Shown piece after piece: positions 23,434 through 33,889 of a stretch of 64,000 nt of DNA. A program made the translations under genes and the position numbers. The notes beneath the pieces are model-generated. The model searched no databases and was not told where the DNA came from. It saw nothing but the letters and a program-made list of their open reading frames with translations. Source of the stretch: Gnetum montanum (taxonomy: Eukaryota > Streptophyta > Gnetopsida > Gnetales > Gnetaceae); contig MNCI01008406.1 in assembly GCA_015680685.1 (NCBI GenBank), positions 139,246 through 203,245 of the forward strand. Reading direction: 5' to 3'. Position 1 is the stretch's first letter, and each line of letters begins with the position of its first letter.

Positions 23434-26274
23434 ATGGCACCAAAACTAAGGCATCTAAGGGGCGAAGGACCATCATAACTGAGGGACAAGTGCCCACAAA
23501 CAGGAAGAGAGTGAGGCGTGCAACAACCAGAGCATGTGGAGGGCTCTCATGTAATTGGCCCCCTCTGTGAAGGACCTGATGTGGAATTTGTCCATTAGAT
23601 TCCCAAAGAGGAGATTCCCAATGAGCAATCACAAGGGGATGAAACTCCAGAGATAGCACCATGGCTTGAGGTCACCCTGACCCAAGCGTCTCTTGATGCT
23701 ATCAAGCCACGAGAAGTGCAACGAATGGTCCTACAAGAGCTAAAATTTGGACCATTTCTCAAGAACACACCAGAGGATGTGAAGCTTCAACTACAAAATT
23801 CTCCTATGTAGCCAATCATCACAACCAGTGGTGAATGGTACCTAGGAGAAACCTACCTTTTCTGGACGAATTGGCAACTGGAGTCCAGAGTAAGAATCAA
23901 GGACATTTATGTCTCTTACTCTGCAGAGGTAATAGCGTAAGCTCTGGGGTTGCCAGAGACCAAAGCAGATGTGGTGGAGATCCCAAAACAAGTAGATCCT
24001 GAGGTAAAAGGGGAGTGGATCAAGCGATGCTATGGGGTAGACCACAAGGAGTTTGGCTCTCTAACCACAATGGAGAGGGTGTATTCAAAGATTGCATCTT
24101 ACCATCTAAACCCAACGGTAAGACCCAGCAAAATCATAGCCTTCTCTGCTCGTGCATGTACCGCCTTGAGTGGAAAATTCCCAATGAGCCTTTTACAATT
24201 GTTGTTCTTAGAAATTAAAAAGAGGTTTGCTGAAAGCGAACATGGAAGGTGGGCTCTCCCCTTTCCCTGCATAATTAGAAAGTTATGCAAACAGGCAGGG
24301 ATAGCACGGTACACCAACAACACACTCAGGCATGCCTCGATTTCCTCATGGAGAGAAATGATGAAAGATAGGACTCCTTCCACTACACAGATGGAAGAAG
24401 AGTAGCAAAAACCTTCACCACTTGCACAAACAACAAGGTTGGGTTTGTAAACTATTGTAGAACACATCTGCAAAATCCAAAAATCACTCTTGAGCCAACA
24501 AGAGCAATCTGGCAGGATGGAAGAGAAGACCCTTCGGTCTATCGCCCTGTAATAAGCCACCTGGAGTAAGTGGCTTGATTAGTCAACTTGCTAGAAAGAG
24601 TAGGGTCGATGTTCTCTGCCACCCGAACACAAGTGCTAGCAAGAATAGATCCTAGCATCTCAAAGGTAACAATATCAACCCAACAGCTATTTCCTAAAAT
24701 TTCTAAGAATGCTGCTACCTTCTCAGTACACTTGGAAGATGGTGATGGGGCAACAGTCCTAGTGATGCAACACCAAGGATAGAAGATTACGGTCAAAGTG
24801 GTTGCTAACACAATCGCTACGGCTCTCAATGCACTAGCAACACCTGTACCAGATGTACATGGGTTTCAAGATGTACAGGCATCTGCTAGAACTTCACGTA
24901 GCAAGATGGATGCAGCACAACATAAAGAACTATTAGACTGACTGGTGGGGACTAGGAAACCACTTCTAGATGTCTTTGACCTTCCGGATAACATCACTGC
25001 AACCCAGTCAGAGCTGCTTTCGGCAAGGGGCAAGAGCCTCATTTTAGAAGGGCAACTTGAAGTTGCTCAAGCCACTTGTCAACGCTTGGAAACAGAAGTT
25101 ACCCAGTTAAGAGCCCAACTTGCTGATCCAGCTCTCCTCAACTATGAGATCACCAGAGATAAAGCTTTTTAATAGCGTCATATTAAACTTCAAATAGTTG
25201 AGGATGAGCAAGAGTCGACGATCTTCGATAAGTCCTTGGCAGATGCTAAGACATATCATTTGGACAAGGACTTGATAGAGGTTCACTAGGAGAACGTCTA
25301 ATTGACCGCAGAGGTCCATCGCCTGCATAATGTTGGTGCAGAAAACAAGCACATGAAAAACTTTATTCACCAACAGCAGGAAGAGCTAGCTTGGGTGAAG
25401 AGTTGGCCACTGAGAACCGAAATTTGTACATGGAGGAGGTTCAAACTTTGTGATAGAAATCTGCCATCGAAATCGCTGCTTGGAAGAATGAGGCCCTGAA
25501 ATTTGAAAGAGTCAAAAATCATTACAGGGACCAAGTGGGATTACAAAAGAAAGTAAATGAAAAATAGATTCAAGTCACAAAGGCCAAGATGAACCAAACA
25601 CTTTAGCAGCTCCAAGAGGGAGGTGAGGTATGGCAACCTATCTTTGATGGGTTGAATGCCTAAATCAAGCTGAAATCCACCTCAAAGAGCTGCAGATTGA
25701 GGAAATGATAGAATATATGGAGCTTGCCAACCTTCGCTATGCAAACCTGGCTATGCTCACAACCAGGAGACCATGGACTGAATTGGAGAAATAAGTGGCT
25801 GCCTCGTATTCTTTATACAAGGGCGAGTTCCAAGTGCACAAAGTGACAAAGTAGAAACTGGAAAAAGCAAATGCGGAACTTGAGGTTCTCTGCATGAATT
25901 TTGAAGGACAACGTGCAGTCACAGAGAACTTGGCCCATTGGATGAATGACTACCAGTAGCTGCAAGCATCAATTCGAGCGTTCGACATCGAATGGAAACA
26001 ATTCATAGCCTAGTTCGTCAACTTGAAAAAACTCTTCTCGGTGCTGCCATGCCCTTGGGAGGTTCCAGTTCCAACACACATTGGCAAAGCCACCTGGACT
26101 ATGAACAATCCCAGAAGTAAAGAAAAGAAGATGAGGGTCCTTTTGGAGTCTTTTCGATTACCTCCAGAAGTTGCAGCTACTATGGGACAACCATCATTTG
26201 TGCCACCACCACCATCACATAGGCCAGAGGCTGGTGAAGGTCCATTAGAACCACTGCCCCTAGGGATGATGTGA
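23434..26274 (+). pseudogene. Extra ORF ('ORF2') of element 2b, broken
   Basis: The frame begins MAPK, as in element 4, and spans about 947 codons to a TGA after LEPLPLGMM. Up to about codon 300 it holds the block WIKRCYG...MERVYSKIASYHL and ALPFPCIIRKLCKQAGI. That is the pattern of the 'putative plant transposon protein' domain tied to Athila-type elements (from memory). A long heptad-like, Gln/Glu/Lys-rich stretch follows (about 24940-26010, with QLEVAQATCQRLETEVTQLR), then LPCPWEVPVP and a Pro-rich tail. About a dozen stops, many TAG or TGA, and compensating frameshifts break it. Where it aligns to element 4, about half the residues agree, so both descend from a protein under selection. 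Its function is unknown. Confidence 0.75.
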
Positions 26275-26504
26275 TCTTCTCTGATGATTTTTGCATCCTT
26301 CTACATAGTAGAGACTCCAGGACCAGTAGGGTGTTCAATTTTGTCTATGAACACCACCATTTTTGTAACTTTTCCTTCTCTGTACACTCAGGCACTTGGT
26401 AAAATTGGTGTTGAGTCATGTGTGTGTCATGTGTGTCGATTCATGTGTGTTGTAAATAAAAGTCCATACCTTCCAAATTGTAGAGGAACTTGAGCATGAG
26501 TTTT

Positions 26505-26522
26505 TACTCAGTCATGGGGGTA
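26505..26522 (+). other. Polypurine tract of element 2b
   Basis: CTCAGTCATGGGGGTA abuts the LTR and matches the tract of element 1. Confidence 0.75.
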
Positions 26523-27408
26523 TGATGAAGTGTCAAATGGTCGATGCATTTACTAGGTCGCGTATACGGGACCCTATATACACGACCCCATTGATGGATC
26601 CTTCCATGTGTCGATGTGGCCCCATTTACATTGCACCTATTTCAGCCTATAAATAAGTGGGCTCCCACCACACTTATTTACCTTTTGGGTCAGTTGTAAC
26701 GAAGCTCTTGCAATTTGTTCCTGTGAGAGTTAGAATATTTTCCAAGTGCCCGCAGCAGGTGTAAGAAAAGTGATCGGCTCTTTATTCGAGCATTGATGTA
26801 TTTGAGCCCATTGGCATGAACGGCAATAAAGACAAACTCTTCAAGCATTTCTTGTAGCATTTGGACTTAGCCATTTAATGCATTCAATAGTTTAACATGT
26901 TTACGCTTTGATAATTACTTAAGTTTCTGTTATTGTTATTTTAATTACTATTTCTCTTTTATAGTTCGTAAAAACCATAAGTACGACCGTCTCGAATGTA
27001 AACCCAACATTTGGTAACCTAGTGATGCTTAACATCTGGTAACCTAGTAGTGTTTAGGGGATGCTCAGAATGTGCCAGAAGATGGGATCGGATAATTATG
27101 CTAGGAGTAGTTAAGATATAGATTAAGATAATCATAGATTACTTAATATTCTAGCCTTACTTTCCAAGATAATTAGACACCAAAAGATAAGCAAAAAGCT
27201 ATAAAAATCATTAGCCTTAAGCTCACTTAACCATCGCAAACAGAACATCACAAGTGAGGTTAGGAAGACAATGACTGTTCTAACCCAAGGTTTTGCTGGT
27301 TAAGGTATGGTGTATGTTAAGTGCTTACAGTCTACAGAATTCGACCGAGTTGCATGTGAACACCCGTGATTCGTATGGTTGGGCGTAGGGGTACCTAGCC
27401 GCTCATCA
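26523..27408 (+). repeat. Element 2b 3' LTR
   Basis: The LTR is 886 bp with TGATGAAGTGT...GCTCATCA ends and its TATA box at 26648-26655. U3 has a GGTCGCGTATACGGGACC palindrome cluster instead of the GATATCG motifs. It shares the R/U5 plan (AATAAAGAC, TTGGTAACCTAG) with the other LTRs but is far too different from 17543-18321 to be its partner. CAAGG follows. Confidence 0.85.
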
Positions 27409-28690
27409 CAAGGTTTCAAACTTTATCAAATAGATGTTAAATCAACATTTCTCAATGGCAAAATCAAAGAAACTTTATATTGAATAGTAAGAAGGTTATG
27501 TGAATGAACAAAAATGATCATATATACAAACTTCATAAGGCTTTGTATGGGCTAAGGTAGGCTCCATGAATGTGATACCCAAAGTTGGTCTCCTATCTCA
27601 TAGAAAATGATTTCTAAATAGCTTAGTTGGATATTAATCTTAATGTGAAGAAACATGTTTCAGGTTTTACTATTGTCCAAATCTATGTTAATGACATCAT
27701 GTTTGGAGCAACAAGCTCAACACTATGGAAATATTTTGTTTATATAGTATGCTCATAATTTGAAATGTATATGATTGGTGAATTATCTCATTTTCTATGG
27801 TTGCATGTTCAACAACTAAAAGACAATACCGTTATTTCTCACACTAAATATGTCCAGCGGATTTTAAAGAAGTTTGGATGACCAAAGTGAAAGCTTGTGC
27901 TACTTCTCTCAGTACCAAGGTGCATTCATGCAAAGATGAAAATGATAAAAAGGCAAATTCTACACAGTATAGATTTATTGTTGGTAGTTTGCACTATGTT
28001 ATAGCAAAAAGGCCCTATATAACATTTGCAGCATTTCTAGATATCAATCCAATCCAAATAAATCACTTCTTATAGCTACAAAATGAATTCTATGATAACT
28101 CAATGGCACAACAAGCAGCTATGCTCTATGGTATTCAAAGTGTAAGAATTTTAATCTTCCAACTTATAGAGATGCTAATTGAACTAGCAATAGAGATGAT
28201 AGAAAGTTAACAAGTTGTACTTGTCAATATCTAGGAGGAAGCTTGGTATCTTGGTTAAGTAAGAAATAGAACTCATTTATTCTTTCCTTTGTCAAAGCTA
28301 AGTATATAATAGCAACTCATTAGGATCATCACCTGAAGCCATGGTGCTCATCTTGTTAAGTAGCGCTAAGTAGAGTCATAGGAGGGAGGGTAGATGATTG
28401 AAAGCTTAACCTTTTAAAGTAGCTACGCCTAGGCTTGAACCTACGTCTTCAACATAAGAAATGTACACCTTACCATCACTCCAAATGATAGTCCCTTTTT
28501 AATAGCAACCCATTGCTACATAAAAATACTATGGATGAGAGAGATCCTGAAACACTTTGGTTTGTTTTCTCTAATCCCATTGTTATTTTCTATCATAATA
28601 GTTCTACTATTTCTATTTCTAAAAATCTAGTTTTTCATGATAAAACTAAACATATTGAGATTAAATATCACTTGCTTAAAGATAAGTAAA
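27409..28690 (+). pseudogene. Ty1/copia reverse transcriptase-RNase H relic
   Basis: Broken frames read KLYQIDVKSTFLNGKIKE, then VQIYVNDIMFGATSSTLW (27684-27720), FEMYMIGELSHFLWLHVQQLKD, KKFG and TQYRFIVGSLHYV. RNase H parts CQYLGGSLVSWLSKK(stop)NSFILS and SKNLVFHDKTKHIEIKYHLLKD follow on the two sides of a SINE. The order and wording match copia RT-RH. The catalytic YVDD is YVND. The N-terminal part of pol is absent because element 2b cuts in. The enzyme would have copied a copia RNA in cytoplasmic particles. Confidence 0.85.
28322..28500 (-). mobile_element. tRNA-derived SINE, copy 1
   Basis: A 179-bp insertion splits the copia RNase H. A 14-bp target duplication flanks it: AATAGCAACTCATT at 28308-28321 and AATAGCAACCCATT at 28501-28514, one mismatch. 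Read on the minus strand it has a pol III B box AGGTTCAAGCC (28432-28442) and an A-box-like TGGAGTGATGGTAAGG. It ends GGTGATGATCCT. A second copy is at 30352-30527. Confidence 0.82.
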
Positions 28691-28704
28691 ATTGCATGTT
28701 GTGA

Positions 28705-28780
28705 TATGTTATGTTATAAGTGCAAGATTAAATATCACTTGCTTCTGTTATATTTAATCTTGTACTTATAACATAACATA
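28705..28780. repeat. Short foldback (30-bp inverted repeat)
   Basis: Arms 28705-28734 and 28751-28780 are complementary with one mismatch, around a 16-bp loop. The piece GATTAAATATCACTTGCTT occurs both in the copia tail (about 28659) and in the left arm and loop, which suggests template switching. Confidence 0.85.
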
Positions 28781-30351
28781 AGTGATATTTAATCAATATT
28801 TTAACTTCTGTTTGCTGATTTTTTTCAAAATTCAAAATTGAGATGCTTCATTTCAAATAAAACAAAATGGATTTAAAAAGCTATTCCTCTTATTTTCAGT
28901 TTGACCCAAAATCGAGACTCTGGCTTCGGATGGGACTGTCTTTTTAAAGTAAAGCATTTCTAAGTGCGTTATTTATTTTTATAAAAATTCCAACTCTCAA
29001 CTCTTCTCTTTCTTCTTAAAGAATAAAAAGGATTCCACTTTGAAAGGTTTTGCAGGCTCGCTTTCTCGAGATAAGTATGACCAGAACATTCATGGACTTA
29101 TTTAAATGTGTATGTGCTCTTGACATGACTTGACGTCAAGACCTATGCTAGCATCTTTATTTGTAAATATGATCACGTAGTAACTTAAATCCTGAATATT
29201 TGGATTGTTCTTAAAGCAATAGTTATTAGTTTTGTGAGATTCGAACCAAATAAAATATGTAGCAAGATTTAAAGGAAAAATGTGGAGGTTTGAACATACA
29301 ACTTGGGGCAGATTAATCTTTTGAATCAACATGTACTTTATTCCATCAGACAGATGTTAGTAGATTTGGGAGCAAAATATGAAATGAGATGAAAATAAAG
29401 AGCAATGGAGTCACAGGTAAATGTAGAAGGATCTTATTATCAAAAATGGGAATAACAACCCACTATTTTAATAACCATAGCCGAATTTAGAAGAATGTAA
29501 GAGTGGGATGGCAAGGGGATATATGTGATGGACGTGAATTAAGGTGAGGGAGGTCCCCTTTATATTGGTGAAGGGGCCCTTAAATAACTAATGATAACCA
29601 CCCGCAATTTTAATAACCATAGCCGAATTTTAGCATGATAACCATGGCCTAAATTTATCATGATAGCTATGGCCAACAACAGAACCATTGCAGGCTCAAG
29701 ATTACTTAAAGACTCTTCTAATAGCAACCTGACTTTATAGATTTATTCCTCTTCACTCAAGCCTTTATTACATTTACAACTATTTACCAGTAATGAAGAT
29801 AATTGCACCTAAGCAAACAAACGAATTCTTGAGGTATTGCTTTCTTTTAAATAATTTCTCTAACAAATTGCTCTGTTCTATTTCTCTAATGGTTATTTTT
29901 GCATCAACCATGGCTTTGATTACAAAATTTAGTCCAGAGATAAGCTTGACATCCTTTTTAGGAGGCTTCTTTCTCCTACTTTTGTGTTCTCTACCATTAC
30001 TCTCAATAATTTTTCCTTTTATTCTGAATCTTTCTCTCACTTTGTTATTTATCTGCTCCTCTTGTAAGCCACATCTCTCTATCTTAAGGTTTTTCCTTTG
30101 TTGTATGTGGATTTGTATCATATTGTGAAAAATATTCTCACAAAATCCAGCTATGAGAGGCTTGAAAGCAAGAATGTGATTTTTTTTTTTTTTTTGGAAA
30201 AGCAAGAGTGATTTTTTATTTTTTTTATTTTTTGGGAAAACTCCTTGTTTCAAGGTTGCTATTGGTATGCTATGAAAACGAAAGTTTGTATAAGGTGTAA
30301 ACAAAATTCCATGTGATTCTTTTAATTTTTTAAAATAAATCATTGTCCCTT
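28781..30351. other. AT-rich region, mostly unassigned
   Basis: A block AATAACCATAGCCGAATTT occurs at about 29470 and again at about 29613, with CCATGGCC(T/A)AA variants to 29680: diverged local repeats. One open frame of 187 codons is listed separately. Nothing else is supported. Confidence 0.4.
29780..30343 (-). CDS. Hypothetical 187-codon open frame
   Basis: The frame is open for 187 codons and lysine-rich, with a basic KSRRKKPPKKD patch around residue 125 and the mildly amphipathic IKAMVDAKITIREIEQ after it. I recognise no family. Runs of T at 30180-30225 encode the poly-Lys segments KNKKNKK and QKKKKNH, so part of its length comes from low-complexity DNA. No second copy is in the window. 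It may be an exon, a relic or chance. Confidence 0.2.
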   Translation of the reverse strand: MIYFKKLKESHGILFTPYTNFRFHSIPIATLKQGVFPKNKKNKKSLLLFQKKKKNHILAFKPLIAGFCENIFHNMIQIHIQQRKNLKIERCGLQEEQINNKVRERFRIKGKIIESNGREHKSRRKKPPKKDVKLISGLNFVIKAMVDAKITIREIEQSNLLEKLFKRKQYLKNSFVCLGAIIFITGK

Positions 30352-30527
30352 TAGAGGACCATCACTTGGAGTGATAGTAATGGGCTTGTTTCTTAAGTCA
30401 TAAGAACTGGATTCAAGCCTATGTGCAACCACTCAAAAGAGGTTATGCTTTCACTCATCCATGGTCCCTCTCTCAGGTAGGTCCCTACCTTAGCAAGATG
30501 AGCATTGAGTTTGTAGGTGATGATCCT
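30352..30527 (+). mobile_element. tRNA-derived SINE, copy 2
   Basis: About 176 bp matching the SINE at 28322-28500 in the opposite orientation. Both have the head (G)GACCATCACTTGGAGTGAT-like, B box GGATTCAAGCC (30409-30419), shared middle AGCAAGATGAGCA and end GGTGATGATCCTAA. No clear target duplication remains, so it is probably older. Confidence 0.75.
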
Positions 30528-30559
30528 AAATTACTTTATTCCTTAAGATTTAAAGGAAA

Positions 30560-31070
30560 CTTTAGCTAAATAAAAAAAATAATAATATGTCCTAAACTTA
30601 AAAATAATAGTCCAAATGAATACACAAGTATAATAGAAATAATTAAAGTAAACATAAAGCTTTTACGGTGGTTTAGCTGATAGAATGACCACCTTCCTCC
30701 ACTTTAAAACTCCCCCTATCCTTAGGAGCAGAACTATTTTACTAATCTCTAACCCCATGTATAGGGCTTCTTATTAACTTGTGCTGAGCACCACCATTAA
30801 GCTCACAGTTGCAAAAATCAGTTTTTAGGGCTTCTTTATTAACTTGTGCTGAGCACCACCATTAAGCTCACAGTCACAAAAATCAGTTTTTAGATAGTAG
30901 AGGAGAAATCCACTTGCTCTGTCTCAAATCAAAGAAAATATAAGCTTAAAAGATAGAAAATATAGAATCCCAAAAGAGAGAGCAGAGAAAAAAAAAAGAG
31001 GAGAAAAATTCCAGATAAAATAAATCTAGAGCCAGGAATTTATTGTTGGAATGAGCTTGCAAGTTCATCT
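30560..31070. other. Possible copia-type LTR fragment
   Basis: TTTTACGGTGGTTTAGC near 30660 resembles the 'TTTACGTGGTTCGGC' segment common in plant copia LTRs. No partner LTR, PBS or target duplication was found, so the call is weak. Confidence 0.25.
30763..30893. repeat. 64/65-bp tandem duplication
   Basis: AGGGCTTCTT(T)ATTAACTTGTG... to ...AATCAGTTTTT occurs twice (30763-30826 and 30827-30893) with only a few differences, so it is recent. Confidence 0.9.
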
Positions 31071-31871
31071 TATAGTAGGAGTCCTTATAATCATTTTCGA
31101 AGTCATTATGGATCTGTTAGATTGTAGGAACTTACTAAAACAGCTATATCTATTTAAGATCTATTAGCAGATGGAGGTGAAAAATAAGAAGTTATATCAT
31201 TTGCCCACCATCTTCCATTATTTATTTATTTATTTTGAACAAAGCTGAAAGAAACATTAAAACTTAGCTGAAGAAGGAAGCAACGGGTCATTTTATCTTA
31301 CCTCCAACATAAGAATATTATTTACAAAGCCAAACATTTAGACTAAATTTCTAACTTTATTAAGCTTAATAACATCTTGTCATTTTTATTAAAAAAATTA
31401 CAATCTTATATTTTTCTATATCATGGTCGACCTGAAAATTTATATAAAGCTCTTATTCTTTTTCATTATGGTTGCTACACGTTGGACCAAAGCAAAACCA
31501 CTGAAATTTATTTGTATACCATCTAAATGATGATGTGGCATTTAGATTTAGATGAGCTTTCCCATGTAATTGAGATGTCTGGAGCCCATCTAAAAGCTGA
31601 GCTAGTAATAAGCACGTTCTGGAAAAAGCTTTAATAGTTCTTTAGTTGTGACTTTCTAATTTTTGTGGCGTGACGTGAAAAACATGAGAGCTTTTATAGT
31701 TTTTTCAAAAGACTGAACTTCACTAAAAGGGTTGGCTTTTTTACGGCTGCGACATGGAATATGAGAGATGAGCACCCAAAATCATTTAAGCTTCTCCCAA
31801 GTTCACATGTTTGCTACGAGAAATTTCTTTTACTTACCATAGCTGCTGTCCAAAAAAATAATAAGGTGGTT

Positions 31872-31960
31872 CAGTTTGGTTGATGGCTGTGATATTAATA
31901 AGGTGGTTTTTCCTTAAAGTCCAGTTTGGTTGATGGCTGTGATATTGCTAAGGTGGTTCA
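31872..31960. repeat. 50-bp period imperfect duplication
   Basis: CAGTTTGGTTGATGGCTG begins at 31872 and again at 31922, both followed by TGATATT and AAGGTGGTT. It lies just upstream of LINE B. Confidence 0.85.
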
Positions 31961-31971
31961 TGGTTATTACG

Positions 31972-33650
31972 CCACCATCTAGCGCAAGAAGTCCACCTAG
32001 CTGCTTTCAATCTAGGTTAGGAAAGTCATCGAGGAGGTAGAGAATAAGGCACTGCTTGAGCCTTTCATGATATGGGAATTGTAAGATGCGATGGGGACCA
32101 TGAAAACTAACAAGGCTCCAAGGGTGAATAGATGGCCAATTGAATTCTTTAAAAATTTCATACACATCATGGGAGACAATATGCTGGAGGCCTTCAATCA
32201 GATGTTACAATGGCGGCAGGTCCGAAGGGAGATCAACTACTCACAGATTGTTCTCATTCCCAAAGTGCCTAATCCAATGTCGTCAACACAGTTTAGGCCT
32301 ATTGGGGTTTGTAATATCCTACTTTGGCTTTTTACAAAGATGTTTGTTCATTGTCTAGCCCTAATGATGCCTAAGCTAGTGGGGTAGGAGGGTGATGGGC
32401 CATTAGGCCGGTTTCATGTAAGGATGTTTTTTGCAAGACCAAGTCATCTTCCTAATGAAATTTTACACAAACACTAATTGCGCAGCACTAAGTTCCTAGG
32501 AATGTGATTCAACTTGTATATTACGAAGGCATATGACAAGAAGCGATGCAAGATATCATGTTATGCAAAGGCTTTGATCCCAAATTTGTCAACCTTTGTA
32601 TCTAGTTACAAGCTTCCAGAGTTACTCCTTCGATATAGATGGATGGCTATGAGGGTTTGTAACACCAAACAAGGGCTAAGGTTGGGAGACCTACTTTCTC
32701 ACCCTTGTTTATTATGGCTATGGACACATTTCAAATTTACTATGACTAAGAGGGGGTGAGAGAGCTGGAGGTTGGTGGTATGCACCACCTTGTAGAGCAT
32801 TACACAAATGATACAATTCTTTTTTCATAGGCGGCAGTGCCACAAGTGTTTGCAATTAACTGAGCATTGGACCAAATGGCTCAAGAGCTGGGCCTCAAGA
32901 TCAATAGGGCCAAATTGGTGATTCACTTGGTGAACACAAATGCTTGGGTGAAGGGAAGGATTTATCAGGTTCTAGGTATCCTACTTGGCACTGTGTAGGA
33001 TTCATACCTGGAGATGCTAATTTTTGTTGCATCATTGTTGCATGTGGCTAGCCATGGTGCAAAAGCTACACTAGCAAACAAACCATTCGATGAACGAACC
33101 ATTTCCTGTCTCGAAAAGGGAAGATTTTACTGGACTCTTCTATCCTCATAATAATAGCTTGATTTACAACTTCAAAAATTTATCTGGTCAAGAGGCAAAG
33201 GGGGAGACAAGTTGCACCTTGTTTGTTAGGCCAATTTGGCAAGGCTAAAAGAGGCTAGGGGTATTGGCTTGTTGCCATTCCAAGATGAGGTCATGTTAGG
33301 GCTACAATAGCTAGTTAATCACTGGATGAATCTTCTACGTAATGGGTATGCATCATGTGCTAAAAATACCAACAATGGGATGTTGGGACAAGAGGGTTTC
33401 CATTTTGGTGGGCCATGTGCAAGCACACTAGAGAGATGATGCACAAAGGCTAATTGGGAAAGCCTCCCAAGGATATTGTTAATGCAAAGTACCCATCGAT
33501 CATTGGATGGAAGCCTATTTGGAAAGGCAAGTTGCTATAAAAGCTAAAAGTTTTCATTTGGCTCATTAAACAGTCTGCACTTCTAGTGAGGGGTGCTTTT
33601 AGAGCATGAGGGTTAAGCGTTGGCCCTCTCTACCTGCTTTGTACAATGGA
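31972..33650 (+). pseudogene. LINE B reverse transcriptase and zf-RVT region, broken
   Basis: The opening MGTMKTNKAPRVNRWPIEFF (32091) corresponds to 'L...K.PGPDG.P.EF'. It is followed by SQIVLIPKVPNP, QFRPIGVCN, ITKAYD (near 32521), KQGLRLGDLLS (near 32670) and YTNDTILF (near 32800), where the FADD/YADD box has lost its first Asp. A 'LGLKINRAK' block follows. The C-terminal WKPIWKGKLL...KVFIWLI (about 33505-33570) matches the zf-RVT region. Frameshifts and stops are frequent. The N-terminal endonuclease is missing. Confidence 0.8.
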
Positions 33651-33889
33651 CAACCAAACCATTAATTATTTTATTTATCACTATCACTACTCGAGGGACA
33701 CTTAGCATGCGACTAGGTTAACACTGTTGTTTTACCTGAATGGGGATTCCAAAGTAGTTGCAGTTTTATGGCTCTTATGGAAAATGTGGAACAATTTAAT
33801 TTTCCACTGGAGTTAGTTGCAGCTTGACCTTGTTTATGGTGGGAGTCTTCAACTAATATGGGTCATGCATTTTTGTTCAAGCCTTTTGT

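Larger units (their letters stand above)
23208..27408 (+). mobile_element. Element 2b: 3' half of an Athila-like element
   Basis: It contains the extra ORF (23434-26274), a polypurine tract and a 3' LTR (26523-27408) unlike the LTR of element 2a. It is inserted in a Ty1/copia RT region: copia coding sequence starts directly after the LTR. The left flank, across the gap and element 2a, is not copia. That points to a recombined or misjoined locus. Confidence 0.8.

Noticed and set aside
24099-24829. Minus-strand frames of 153 and 96 codons
   Set aside because: They are antisense to the extra ORF of element 2b, whose sense frame has family motifs.
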